This document shows, piece after piece, positions 25,854-33,667 of a stretch of DNA of 59,232 nt. The position numbers and the translations under genes were made by a program. This DNA is from Methanocella_A sp964548585 (GTDB lineage Archaea > Halobacteriota > Methanocellia > Methanocellales > Methanocellaceae), in contig CAZJRS010000009.1 of NCBI GenBank assembly GCA_964548585.1, forward strand, positions 1 to 59,232, written 5' to 3'. The notes below the pieces were generated by a model, which worked only from the letters and a program-made list of their open reading frames with translations, made no database searches and was not told the DNA's origin. The first letter of the stretch is position 1. Every line of letters starts with the position of its first letter.

Positions 25854-26087
25854 TTATTCCGCCAGGAGCTTATCGATCGCCACAGGATCAAAACCGATGA
25901 GTTTCTTATCTCCCACAACCAGGAGGGGCGTGACCCTGACTTTATGGACCTTGATCAGCTCGTTCATCGCTTCCTTATTGGTTGTGATGTCCATATCCTC
26001 GAATTCGACGCCTTTATTCTTCAGGTAGTCTTTCATGTCATTACATGCCGGACATGTCGGCTGTGAAAAAACCCGAGCCTTCGCCAT
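25854..26087 (-). CDS. Glutaredoxin/thioredoxin-like protein
   Basis: 77 residues with the redox motif CPAC at C12 and C15 after the first strand (ARVFSQPT), the cis-proline region VTPLLVVGDKK and the ending GFDPVAIDKLL. This fits NrdH/glutaredoxin-like archaeal thiol oxidoreductases. The start is ATG 26087, preceded by AAGGTGGAG; a GTG at 26102 lies inside that site. It lies between the PAS/GAF regulator (26 bases) and the YkgJ-like gene (5 bases), so the three are co-transcribed. Its electron donor is unknown. Confidence 0.85.
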   Translation of the reverse strand: MAKARVFSQPTCPACNDMKDYLKNKGVEFEDMDITTNKEAMNELIKVHKVRVTPLLVVGDKKLIGFDPVAIDKLLAE

Positions 26088-26113
26088 GGTTGGTCGCTCC
26101 ACCTTTAGTCTTA

Positions 26114-27709
26114 TCAGGTTAAATCTTTGTTGGCCTGGTCTTCGAGGGCTATGGCAAGCCTGGTCCTCTCCAGCGCGAGGCCGAGCTGAAGTCCGATCGA
26201 AGCGATGTTGTCCAGGCTCATACGAGTATAGGGTTTATATGCCCGGCTTCCCATGTTGAGCAGCCCGACGATCTCACTGCCCGCAACAATAGGGAGTACT
26301 AGCATTGTGCGCACGCCGTTAGCCTTTATTTCCCCATCAAGCACAGCATATTCAGGTGAATCGTCCACGATGTGGATCACTCGTCGCTCCTGTATCGCCC
26401 GGTCGAACAGGCTTTTAAATTTTCCCGACAGGCACATCGTGTACAGGCTCTCGGGCATGTTTTTCTGGACCTTCATCGCCATCTCGCTTCCACATTCCCG
26501 GAGGTACACGCACCCCATGTCAAAGCCCAGGGTATCCATGGTCGAAGCGATGGATCGCTCGAGCATGGTTGACTCATCCTTGGTCTCGTTCAATACGGCC
26601 GATACGCGGTTGACCGCCAGCAGCGTGTTCACGTACTCCGATTTCTCTATATCCAGCCTCAGGCTTTTCAATGCGCTGGATACCTCGTCGGCGACGATCT
26701 CTACGTTTTCTGCGTCTGTCGCACTCGCCGGGGAGTTTAGCGCAAGTAATATGGCACCGATGGGTTTTTCATCGCTGATGATTGGTAAGGCGATCATATG
26801 TCCGGGGGTATCTTTTTCACCGGCCGCCGATAGTGTCTCAAGCCTGGCGAGAGATCGCTCTACCAGGGTCTTGCCCATGTCGATGAACCCTGGCGGCATG
26901 TCTGGCGACTGATAAGCGATCCGGCCGCCTTCCAGTAGCACGGCACCATACATATACGGAAGTAATCGCTCGCGGATGCCATTCATCGTATCCTTGAGCA
27001 GCCGGGGCTCGCTACGGGCTTGTCCCGTGGTTCGAATAATGTACAGGAGGCTCTCAAGGTCTCTCCTGGAGCGCTTCTGCCCGGTCATGTCTTCCCCGAT
27101 GACAATGGCTGCAGCCGATCTTTTATCGGGCACGGCCGGTGCCAGCGTCAGATGGTATGCCCTAAAAATCCCTGTTCCCTCTACCAGATCTATGTCTAAT
27201 GCCAGCGTGTCTCCGTTGCACGCCTTAAGCAATGTTATCTTCACTTCCGCCAGATCTGCCGGCTTCACCAGACCCCCCAGTTCGGCAACGTTCAAAAACC
27301 GCAGCCGGAATGCGTTGTTGGTAAAAATGATATTCATTTGCTCATCTATGGCTGCGATGATGGAGTCTGGTCGATCAATCGCTCCGGTCAGTTCTCTCTC
27401 CCGGACCTTCAGGTCATACAGCTCACGCGCAGCTGATGTCAGGCGGACACGGTCCTGCGATGATGTTCCTACCACGGTTACCGGGGCTGCTCCTGCTGGT
27501 AACGGCACCTGCTTTAGCATCCACAGCTTATTTCTCCCGATGATCTTGAAGTCCAGTATCTCTTTTGCGTGCAGAGCTTCGAGATATTTCAATACTGTTG
27601 CCCGACTCTTACCAGTCCCTGTCGAAATCTTGTCCAGCATGGACTCTTCCGGGGGATGTGATTGCACGTATGAGACGATCAGGCGTTCAGTGTCGGAGAG
27701 ATCTACCAT
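26114..27709 (-). CDS. HTH-PAS-GAF one-component regulator
   Basis: 531 residues. The first ~70 form a winged helix (LSDTERLIVSYVQSHPP, TGTGKSRATVLKYLEALHAKEIL). A PAS-like domain follows at about 105-215 (DSIIAAIDEQMNIIFTNNAFRLRFL). Two GAF-like domains come next at about 225-350 and 370-520, the second with MGCVYLRECG and RTMLVLPIVAGSEIVGLLNMGS. There is no histidine-kinase domain, so it likely binds DNA directly and senses a small molecule or redox state. The palindrome at 27727-27741 sits just upstream of its start, and two more copies sit before the divergent operon, suggesting it controls both. The start has GAGG upstream. Confidence 0.78.
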   Translation of the reverse strand: MVDLSDTERLIVSYVQSHPPEESMLDKISTGTGKSRATVLKYLEALHAKEILDFKIIGRNKLWMLKQVPLPAGAAPVTVVGTSSQDRVRLTSAARELYDLKVRERELTGAIDRPDSIIAAIDEQMNIIFTNNAFRLRFLNVAELGGLVKPADLAEVKITLLKACNGDTLALDIDLVEGTGIFRAYHLTLAPAVPDKRSAAAIVIGEDMTGQKRSRRDLESLLYIIRTTGQARSEPRLLKDTMNGIRERLLPYMYGAVLLEGGRIAYQSPDMPPGFIDMGKTLVERSLARLETLSAAGEKDTPGHMIALPIISDEKPIGAILLALNSPASATDAENVEIVADEVSSALKSLRLDIEKSEYVNTLLAVNRVSAVLNETKDESTMLERSIASTMDTLGFDMGCVYLRECGSEMAMKVQKNMPESLYTMCLSGKFKSLFDRAIQERRVIHIVDDSPEYAVLDGEIKANGVRTMLVLPIVAGSEIVGLLNMGSRAYKPYTRMSLDNIASIGLQLGLALERTRLAIALEDQANKDLT

Positions 27710-27726
27710 GTTTCCTCGATTATTAT

Positions 27727-27741
27727 ACTATATAGTATAGT
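27727..27741. promoter_or_regulatory. Operator-like palindrome, copy 1
   Basis: ACTATATAGTATAGT lies 18 bases upstream of the regulator's start codon. It matches copy 2 in 14 of 15 positions. Its AT content means it could also overlap a minus-strand TATA box. Confidence 0.6.
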
Positions 27742-27853
27742 CGTATCAGTTTATCTGACACCTTACTAATAAATCTTCTGTCTGTGCCAGACCACTGCAT
27801 TGTCTATGTGCCATTGACTGCAGGAATCGAAAGCTATTTATAGGTACATTTAT

Positions 27854-27868
27854 ACTATACAGTATAGT
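27854..27868. promoter_or_regulatory. Operator-like palindrome, copy 2
   Basis: ACTATACAGTATAGT is a perfect 7-1-7 palindrome, 72 bases before the selected start of the DUF169 gene at 27940. Confidence 0.65.
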
Positions 27869-27871
27869 TAT

Positions 27872-27886
27872 ACCATACAGTATAAT
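27872..27886. promoter_or_regulatory. Operator-like palindrome, copy 3
   Basis: ACCATACAGTATAAT differs from copy 2 at two positions. Its start is 18 bases after the start of copy 2, so both face nearly the same side of the helix. Binding here could block or help the promoter of the DUF169 operon. Confidence 0.6.
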
Positions 27887-27939
27887 GTGTGGTGCCAAGG
27901 ATACCTGTTGGGGCATCCCGGCAATTAATGGTGATATGC

Positions 27940-28620
27940 ATGACATACGAATCGACAGGTAAGGAACTGAAAGAGCTGCTGGGCCTGAAAGGCAGTCCGG
28001 TGGCAGTAAAGCTCGCAAAGACCGAGGCCGATGTGCCTGCAGGTATCCATAGAATGGCTGAAAAAACCCGTCACTGCCAGTTTGTGCAGAACGCGAGGCT
28101 GAAGGGCACGAAAGGGTATGCGACCCACGAGGAGCACATGTGCAAAGGCGGTGCCGGGGTAATGGGTATTGACGCGTTACCTCAGGCCGTAGCCAGCGGA
28201 GACATGTACTACAAGCTGGGCAATTTCAAGACCCCTGAAGGAGCGCTGGATACGGTCATGGCCATGCCCAAGAGCAATGAAAAGTACTTCGCGTCGGTAT
28301 ATGCTCCGCTGGAAGAGGCCGGGTTCGAGCCTGACTCAGTTATCATCATTGCCACACCTAAACAGGCACTGCGGGTCACCCAGGCATATCTGCATGCAAC
28401 CGGCGGCAGGGTCTCGAGCGACTTCTCGGGTATCCAGTCGATCTGTGCGGATGCAGTCGTAGCTGTCAAAGAGCGTGGCGTTCTCAACATGACACTTGGA
28501 TGCAACGGTTCCAGAAAGAACTCTGGTATCGCGGACGAGGAAGTAATCATCGGCCTCCCGCCGAAAGCGCTTCCGGGCATCGTCGAGGCGCTGAAGTCGT
28601 TTAAAGAGAAGTGGGGATAG
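27940..28620 (+). CDS. DUF169 family protein
   Basis: 226 residues of the DUF169 family (COG2043), common in methanogens and sulfate reducers and of unknown function. Visible family features are LKGSPVAVKLAK near the start, cysteines in HCQFVQNARLKG and HEEHMCKGGAG, the TPKQALRVTQAYL helix, and ADAVVAVKERGVLNMTLGCNGSR. The start ATG 27940 is fixed by GGTGA at 27930-27934 with five bases between; ATGs at 27928 and 27936 overlap or follow that site badly. It is first in an operon with a TusA-TusA-DsrE protein that starts right after its stop. Confidence 0.8.
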   Translation: MTYESTGKELKELLGLKGSPVAVKLAKTEADVPAGIHRMAEKTRHCQFVQNARLKGTKGYATHEEHMCKGGAGVMGIDALPQAVASGDMYYKLGNFKTPEGALDTVMAMPKSNEKYFASVYAPLEEAGFEPDSVIIIATPKQALRVTQAYLHATGGRVSSDFSGIQSICADAVVAVKERGVLNMTLGCNGSRKNSGIADEEVIIGLPPKALPGIVEALKSFKEKWG

Positions 28621-29460
28621 ATGACCCGGATTATCAACCTGACCGGAATTAAGGCCCCGAATGCTGCCATTACCATCGAAAACGTGATCAAGGGGACAGA
28701 CGATCGGGGTGAAACTTTGATCTTCCTGATAAGCCCTGGCTCGGAGACGGACATCGATACAGTGGCAACAAAGCACGGGTATTCTACAGGGGTGAGTCGG
28801 GATGGAAACATTCTGGCGATCCGGCTGGTTCCAGGGGGGAAAACCATGGAAGAGATCGATGTTACCGGGGACACTTGCCCCGGACCTGCCATCACGGTCG
28901 GCAACTACATGTCAGCGATGGCTATCGGCGATCGGGTAAAGGTAAAGAGCAGCAGCGCAGACGCGATCGAAGACATAGCCATGGTTGTGAAAGCAACCGG
29001 CTCGAAATTGGTCGAGAAAGGTAAAGAGGGCGACAGACACTTCCTGATTGCAGAAAAAGCGGTCAAGGCAACTGTTACCGCAGGCACAGCTGTAGAAAAA
29101 GATAAGGTACTGATCATTCAGAGCAATGGCATCGGTAACGCAGAAAAGGCCTATGCAACCTTCATCTTCTCCCAGGTGGCCCTCAGCATGGGCAAAAAAG
29201 TGACGATCTTCATGCTCATGGACGGCGTCAGCATCGCCCGTAAGGGCACCGCTGCCGGGGTAAAGCACCCTGCATTCGACCGGCTCGACAGGCTCATGGC
29301 CGAGGTGGTAAAAGCCGGCGCGAAGATCTACGTTTGTGAGCTCAGCGCCCAGTTCAGGGGTATCAAGCCCGCGGACCTTGCCGAAGGCGCAAAGATGGCG
29401 GGAGCCGCAACGTACCTGGAACTGTTGAGCGACCCTTCCTATACAGTAGCGAATTTTTGA
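28621..29460 (+). CDS. TusA-TusA-DsrE fusion protein (sulfur relay)
   Basis: 279 residues in three modules. Residues 1-75 look like a TusA/SirA fold whose active CPxP is replaced by APNA (residues 12-15). Residues 76-150 are a second TusA module with the intact CPGP motif (C86). Residues 165-279 are a DsrE/F-type domain (KVLIIQSNGIG, MGKKVTIFMLMDG) with a likely active cysteine near 239 (YVCELSAQ). TusA and DsrE proteins pass persulfide sulfur between cysteines. A fused pair could hand sulfur from C86 to C239, with the Cys-less module serving as docking part. Translation starts directly after the DUF169 stop. The acceptor is unknown. Confidence 0.82.
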   Translation: MTRIINLTGIKAPNAAITIENVIKGTDDRGETLIFLISPGSETDIDTVATKHGYSTGVSRDGNILAIRLVPGGKTMEEIDVTGDTCPGPAITVGNYMSAMAIGDRVKVKSSSADAIEDIAMVVKATGSKLVEKGKEGDRHFLIAEKAVKATVTAGTAVEKDKVLIIQSNGIGNAEKAYATFIFSQVALSMGKKVTIFMLMDGVSIARKGTAAGVKHPAFDRLDRLMAEVVKAGAKIYVCELSAQFRGIKPADLAEGAKMAGAATYLELLSDPSYTVANF

Positions 29461-29470
29461 GGTAGATCAA

Positions 29471-29800
29471 ATGGACATGACATATCAAATCATCGCACTC
29501 GCCATCATGCTGAGCGCAATGGTGACAGGGTTCATCACCTTCAGGATGATCGGCATGAAGCTGGCCATCCACTTCGGTGCACTGGGCATAGCGTTAATCG
29601 TGACAGCCGTGGCAATCTTCACCGGCATCACCCCTGTGGTATACGTTGCTGCCGCTCTCCAGATCCTCGCAGCCCTGACGGTATACACCCAGACGTGGAA
29701 GATCCTGCAGTACAACTTCCAGACCTCCCCGGCATATGCGCCACACCTGGCCCTGGTCACTATGTTACCAGTGCTGGCTTTGGCATCAATTCTGGTATAA
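29471..29800 (+). CDS. Small four-helix membrane protein of the DUF169/TusA operon
   Basis: 109 residues, nearly all hydrophobic, with four probable membrane spans (about 5-24, 31-50, 54-71 and 88-107) and one charged loop (TQTWKILQYNFQTSPAYAPH). No conserved cysteine or metal motif is visible. It starts ten bases after the TusA-DsrE gene and is followed by a strong terminator, so it closes the operon. It may be a transporter or anchor for a sulfur compound, but nothing in the sequence proves this. Confidence 0.7.
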   Translation: MDMTYQIIALAIMLSAMVTGFITFRMIGMKLAIHFGALGIALIVTAVAIFTGITPVVYVAAALQILAALTVYTQTWKILQYNFQTSPAYAPHLALVTMLPVLALASILV

Positions 29801-29816
29801 GGCTGATAGCCGAACT

Positions 29817-29851
29817 GATCGCAGGGGATTGATTTCTCTGCGATCTTTTTT
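29817..29851 (+). terminator. Terminator of the DUF169 operon
   Basis: GATCGCAG (29817-29824) and CTGCGATC (29838-29845) form a perfect 8-bp stem followed immediately by T6. Confidence 0.85.
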
Positions 29852-29978
29852 ATCCGGACAGAGATGGCTCAGACGCACCGCGATTTTTTCGGGACAACGT
29901 TTTACACAGGTCAATCTTGTCTACTTTTGCGGGGCGTTTCATCAGAATATTTTACATGCCCCCGGGAGAGGTGTAATC

Positions 29979-30152
29979 ATGATTGAGAAAAAGGGCGAGA
30001 TGACCGTCGAGGAAGCGGGCCGCAAAGGCGGCCACAAGGGCGGAGAGAAGGTCAAGGAAAAATACGGCCCCGAATTCTACTCCAAGATCGGCCACAAGGG
30101 CGGCCAGAAAGTACGGTCGTTAATCGAGAAGGGAAAAGAATCGGAAAAGTAA
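29979..30152 (+). CDS. KGG-repeat (Con-10/GsiB-like) stress protein
   Basis: 57 residues, very hydrophilic, with GRKGGHKGGEKV and SKIGHKGGQKV copies of the KGG motif typical of stress-induced bacterial proteins (GsiB, Con-10, Em-like). These are small, largely disordered proteins linked to desiccation or starvation. The start ATG 29979 is set by GAGGTG at 29968-29973 with five bases between. A TATA-like GAATATTTTA (29945-29954) lies close upstream. It stands alone after the sulfur operon. Confidence 0.8.
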   Translation: MIEKKGEMTVEEAGRKGGHKGGEKVKEKYGPEFYSKIGHKGGQKVRSLIEKGKESEK

Positions 30153-30164
30153 ATCCTCAAACCT

Positions 30165-30188
30165 GCCGGACGATACGTCTCGTTCGGC
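30165..30188 (+). terminator. Hairpin after the KGG gene
   Basis: GCCGGACGA (30165-30173) pairs with TCGTTCGGC (30180-30188) with one G-U pair and a six-base loop. It lies 12 bases after the stop and no T run follows. Confidence 0.45.
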
Positions 30189-30234
30189 GGCATGTAGAAA
30201 AGTATTTGCCGCTATAGCCAGATACCAGACACCG

Positions 30235-30537
30235 ATGGCCATAAAGAAGCCTGCCGACCAAAAACCTGCCCAGGCAGCTTTCCAATCTTCTTCGCTAGCG
30301 TCGCCTTTCAGAACCGCAAGCGATCTCCTGAAGGAGGACACCAGCCACACCGAAAACGAGCGACGCATCCACCGCTGGGCCGAGCTGATGATCCGGGAAA
30401 AAAAGCTGGCCCCAGGCTGGAAAGAAGACCGGGACGCAGCCGATACCGTACGGTGGATCAGCGACAGAAACGCGGCGCTGCCAGCTATGGCGGACAAGAC
30501 AAAGAAGAAAACGAAAGCGCGGGCAGGCGAAGAATAA
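30235..30537 (+). CDS. Hypothetical small basic protein
   Basis: 100 residues with a Lys/Ala/Pro-rich start, a helical centre (ENERRIHRWAELMIREKKL) containing tryptophans, and a lysine-rich tail. No family was recognised and there is no clear ribosome binding site. An opposite-strand frame of 125 codons also exists here. The helical centre looks protein-like, so I list it with modest confidence. Confidence 0.4.
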   Translation: MAIKKPADQKPAQAAFQSSSLASPFRTASDLLKEDTSHTENERRIHRWAELMIREKKLAPGWKEDRDAADTVRWISDRNAALPAMADKTKKKTKARAGEE

Positions 30538-30683
30538 TTTTTTTATAGCTTAGTGTCTTCAGCGCCTCCGGCTCAGCGCACCGTTATCTGGCAACTTATT
30601 GTATGCATGTTGCATAGTGCTCATTTCACCATAACGATATTTTATATATCAGCAGCAGAACATCTAAGCGAGCGTGTGATCGG

Positions 30684-32147
30684 ATGTCCGACGTTTTTGA
30701 GATCACTAGTAAGGACCTTTTAGGTAGAATTGGCCGGCTGTATACTCCCCATGGTGTAGTCGAGACACCGACGGTGATGCCGGTGATCAACCCTAATCTG
30801 CGGCTGATCGAGCCCCGGGAGCTGAAAAAGTTCGGGGCGCAGATGCTGATCACCAACTCTTACATTATCTATCGTACGGAGCGTCTCCGGGAAGCAGCTC
30901 TGTCTAAAGGCTTGCACAGCATGCTGGACTTTGAAGGACCGATCATGACTGACTCCGGCTCGTTCCAGTTATCTGTCTATGGCTCCGTAGAGGTGGACAA
31001 CCCTGGTATAGTCTCTTTTGAGCGGGATATCGGCACAGACATCGGCGTGCCGCTGGACATACCGACGCCGCCGGATGTGCCTTATTCCCGGGCACGGGAA
31101 GAGCTTGAGATCACGCTGGCTCGTGAATCCGAGGCTAAAGCGTACAAGGGCGACATGTTGCTTGCCGGCCCGGTGCAGGGGTCTACTCACCTGGACCTCC
31201 GGGAGGAAGCCGCCCGGCGAACCTACGAGATCGGCTTTGACATCTATCCGCTGGGAGCTGTTGTTCCGCTCATGGAAGCCTACCGGTACAGAGATCTGGT
31301 CGATGTGATCGTCCGGTCTAAGATGGGACTGGGTCCGGATGCGGTGGTCCACCTGTTCGGCGCCGGACATCCGATGATGCTGGCAATGGCTGTGGCACTG
31401 GGGTGCGATCTGTTCGACAGTGCCGCATACGCGCTGTACGCTAAAGACGGACGGTACCTCACGGTCGACGGGACATATCACCTGGATCAACTCTCTCATC
31501 TCCCCTGTTCCTGCCCGGTCTGTATCGCGCATACGGCAAAAGAACTCGCTAGCATGGACGAAGCGACGAAAACTCGGCTTCTGGCTGAGCACAACCTCTA
31601 CGTGACCTTTGCAGAGATGCGCCTGATCAAACAAAGCATTCTCGACGGCGACCTTATGGAGCTGGTGGAGCGCAGGTCCCGGAGCCATCCCAAAATGCTG
31701 TCCGGCTTCAAGCAGATGATGAATTACTCGTCATACATCGAGCGGTTTGACAAGGCTACCAAATCCTCGTTTTTCTACCTGAGCCCGGAATCGGCCAGAC
31801 GGCCGGAAGTCCTTCACTATAACCGGTTACTGCGAAACCTGAGCCTGAAAGGAAACGTATTGATTACGACTCGCCGGGATACAGACGCCTCCGGCTTCGA
31901 CCGGGTTCTCCACGTCAAAGCACCCTTCGGAGTCTTCCCGGAAGAGCTCAGCGAGACCTATCCGATCGGCCAGTCTGAAGTAATCAGCGAGATCGATTGT
32001 GAAGCCCGGGATATCACGCTGCGTAACATCGCATCTTTCATCGGCTCTCACCCGGAAGCACAGTATACCTTCGCGTACGATTGGCCATGGGATTGCCCGA
32101 CCATCGCAGAAATCTCCGCAATCGCGGGGATAATCAGGCTTAAGTAA
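30684..32147 (+). CDS. tgtA: Archaeosine tRNA-guanine transglycosylase TgtA
   Basis: 487 residues; inserts preQ0 at position 15 of archaeal tRNA, the first step to archaeosine. The catalytic-domain motif MTDSGSFQLSVYG is near residue 92-104, LLAGPVQGSTHLDLR follows, and the second catalytic region VHLFGAGHP is near 221. The zinc site CSCPVCIAHT is near 277. It is shorter than two-domain TgtA with a C-terminal PUA domain (about 580 residues or more); a separate ArcTGT C-terminal or PUA gene may exist elsewhere. Upstream AT-rich sequence (TATTTTATATATC, about 30636-30648) is a promoter candidate. Confidence 0.93.
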   Translation: MSDVFEITSKDLLGRIGRLYTPHGVVETPTVMPVINPNLRLIEPRELKKFGAQMLITNSYIIYRTERLREAALSKGLHSMLDFEGPIMTDSGSFQLSVYGSVEVDNPGIVSFERDIGTDIGVPLDIPTPPDVPYSRAREELEITLARESEAKAYKGDMLLAGPVQGSTHLDLREEAARRTYEIGFDIYPLGAVVPLMEAYRYRDLVDVIVRSKMGLGPDAVVHLFGAGHPMMLAMAVALGCDLFDSAAYALYAKDGRYLTVDGTYHLDQLSHLPCSCPVCIAHTAKELASMDEATKTRLLAEHNLYVTFAEMRLIKQSILDGDLMELVERRSRSHPKMLSGFKQMMNYSSYIERFDKATKSSFFYLSPESARRPEVLHYNRLLRNLSLKGNVLITTRRDTDASGFDRVLHVKAPFGVFPEELSETYPIGQSEVISEIDCEARDITLRNIASFIGSHPEAQYTFAYDWPWDCPTIAEISAIAGIIRLK

Positions 32148-32228
32148 GCCCTCTTTTCTATTTTCTCGCTCTCCGACCTCCGAAGCTATTTATTATTAAG
32201 CGCTAATAGTTGACTGTTTGTGATTTTC

Positions 32229-33257
32229 ATGAGTTATAACATCGATCTCGAGATAGGCAGCTATGAGCAAGCGGTAAAAGAGCGCCCGGACAGCGTGGAA
32301 GCCAGGCGGGCGCTGGGGCTCGCGTATGGCATCAAAGGCCGGTATGGCGATGCCGTAAAAGCGCTGGAAGAGGCGGTTCGGCTGAAGCCTGACAGCGCCG
32401 AAATCCACTATAGCCTGGGCATTGCCTATGATGCCACGGGGGAGACTAAAAAAGCCGCCGACGAGTTCCGGAAGGCCGTGCAGCTCAAGAACGACTATAT
32501 AGAGGCACGGTTAAGCCTGGGGATCACGCTAAACGAGCTGGGCATGATCGACGATGCCCTCCCTGAATTCAAAGAACTGGTCCGACAGGCACCCTCCCTG
32601 CCCGAAGCCCGGGTGGGTTATGCCCTTGCGCTGATGGCTGCCGAATACCTGGACGATGCTATCGAGGAACTTCAGGCAGCAGTCAAACTCAACCCGGAAT
32701 ACTTCGACGCCTACATGTTAATGGCAGGTACTTATGCGGATAAGGGCGATCTGCTGGAAGCGGAAAACGCCTACAAGATGGCAGCCCGGGCCAGCCCCGA
32801 CACCCCGGATGCATTCTATAATCTGGCTGTGACACAAACCGAAAGAAACCTGCTGACCGAAGCTATTGAGAACTACCGCATAGCGATCAAGCTAAGTCCG
32901 GATTTCCTGGAAGCACACTTCAACCTCGGCTTGCTACTGGACGAAAAAGGCCTCATCGACGAAGCCATAAAGGAGTACGAAGACGCCCTCCGCATCGATT
33001 CCGATTTCCCCGACGCCTATAACCGCCTGGGAATGGACTATGCCCGGACCGAAAACCCCGAAAAAGCGAAGCACTTCTACGAGAAAGCGATCGCACTCGA
33101 CGAGAACTATGTCCAGGCCCACCTGAACCTCGGCAGCCTACACCTGGAACACAAGAAATACGACGACGCCATCCGGGAATTCGAAGCCGTCCTGCGCATA
33201 GATCCCGGCAACCTCGACGCCTTAAACAGCCTGGCGACAGCCAAGTTCAAAAAGTGA
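32229..33257 (+). CDS. TPR-repeat protein (first of a convergent pair)
   Basis: 342 residues built almost entirely of about ten 34-residue tetratricopeptide repeats, each with the A-x-x-x-L-G-x-x-Y and A-x-x-x-x-P pattern (for example DAVKALEEAVRLKPDSAEIH). No signal peptide or extra domain is present, so it is a cytoplasmic protein-protein interaction scaffold. The start is ATG 32229; an in-frame GTG at 32220 adds three residues. It ends at repeat element B, across which a second TPR gene points back toward it. Confidence 0.85.
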   Translation: MSYNIDLEIGSYEQAVKERPDSVEARRALGLAYGIKGRYGDAVKALEEAVRLKPDSAEIHYSLGIAYDATGETKKAADEFRKAVQLKNDYIEARLSLGITLNELGMIDDALPEFKELVRQAPSLPEARVGYALALMAAEYLDDAIEELQAAVKLNPEYFDAYMLMAGTYADKGDLLEAENAYKMAARASPDTPDAFYNLAVTQTERNLLTEAIENYRIAIKLSPDFLEAHFNLGLLLDEKGLIDEAIKEYEDALRIDSDFPDAYNRLGMDYARTENPEKAKHFYEKAIALDENYVQAHLNLGSLHLEHKKYDDAIREFEAVLRIDPGNLDALNSLATAKFKK

Positions 33258-33300
33258 TGCTGAAGCAGTCTATCTACAATACCAGCACAACATTTTTTTT

Positions 33301-33667
33301 ACCACGGCGGCACGGCAGCACAACATTTTTTTTACCACGGCGGCACGGCAGCACTACGTTTTTTACCACAACGGCACAACGGCACAACGTTTTTTACCAC
33401 AACGGCACAACGGCACAACGATTACTACTAAAAGATTGAGGTCGTCCTGAGGGTCCCTCCCAAGTTTTCAGTAATTTTAGATCTACCCTTGTGTGTCAAC
33501 GCTATGGACATTGGATTTGATGCAAAACCGGGATACTCCCATTATTTTAAGCGTTATCAAAAATCGTTGTGTCGTTGTGTCGTTGTGGTTGCTGGGTGGT
33601 CGTTGTGTCGTTGTGTCGTTGTGGTTGCTGGGTTGTTGTGGTTGGTGGGTGGTTGTCTTTGTGGTTT
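33301..33667. repeat. Intergenic repeat element B (tandem arms plus conserved core)
   Basis: Second copy of the element at 15202, again filling the gap between convergent genes. The left arm has four units starting at 33301, 33334, 33365 and 33396; the first two are variants (ACCACGGCGGCACGGCAGCA), the last two equal the unit of element A. The right arm has CGTTGTGTCGTTGTGTCGTT at 33565 and 33601, then degenerate GTTGTGG words up to the minus-strand stop codon at 33668. The core (33421-33564) shares ATCTACCCTTGTGTGTCAAC, GCTAT and AAAACCGGG with element A, with scattered changes. Confidence 0.85.
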
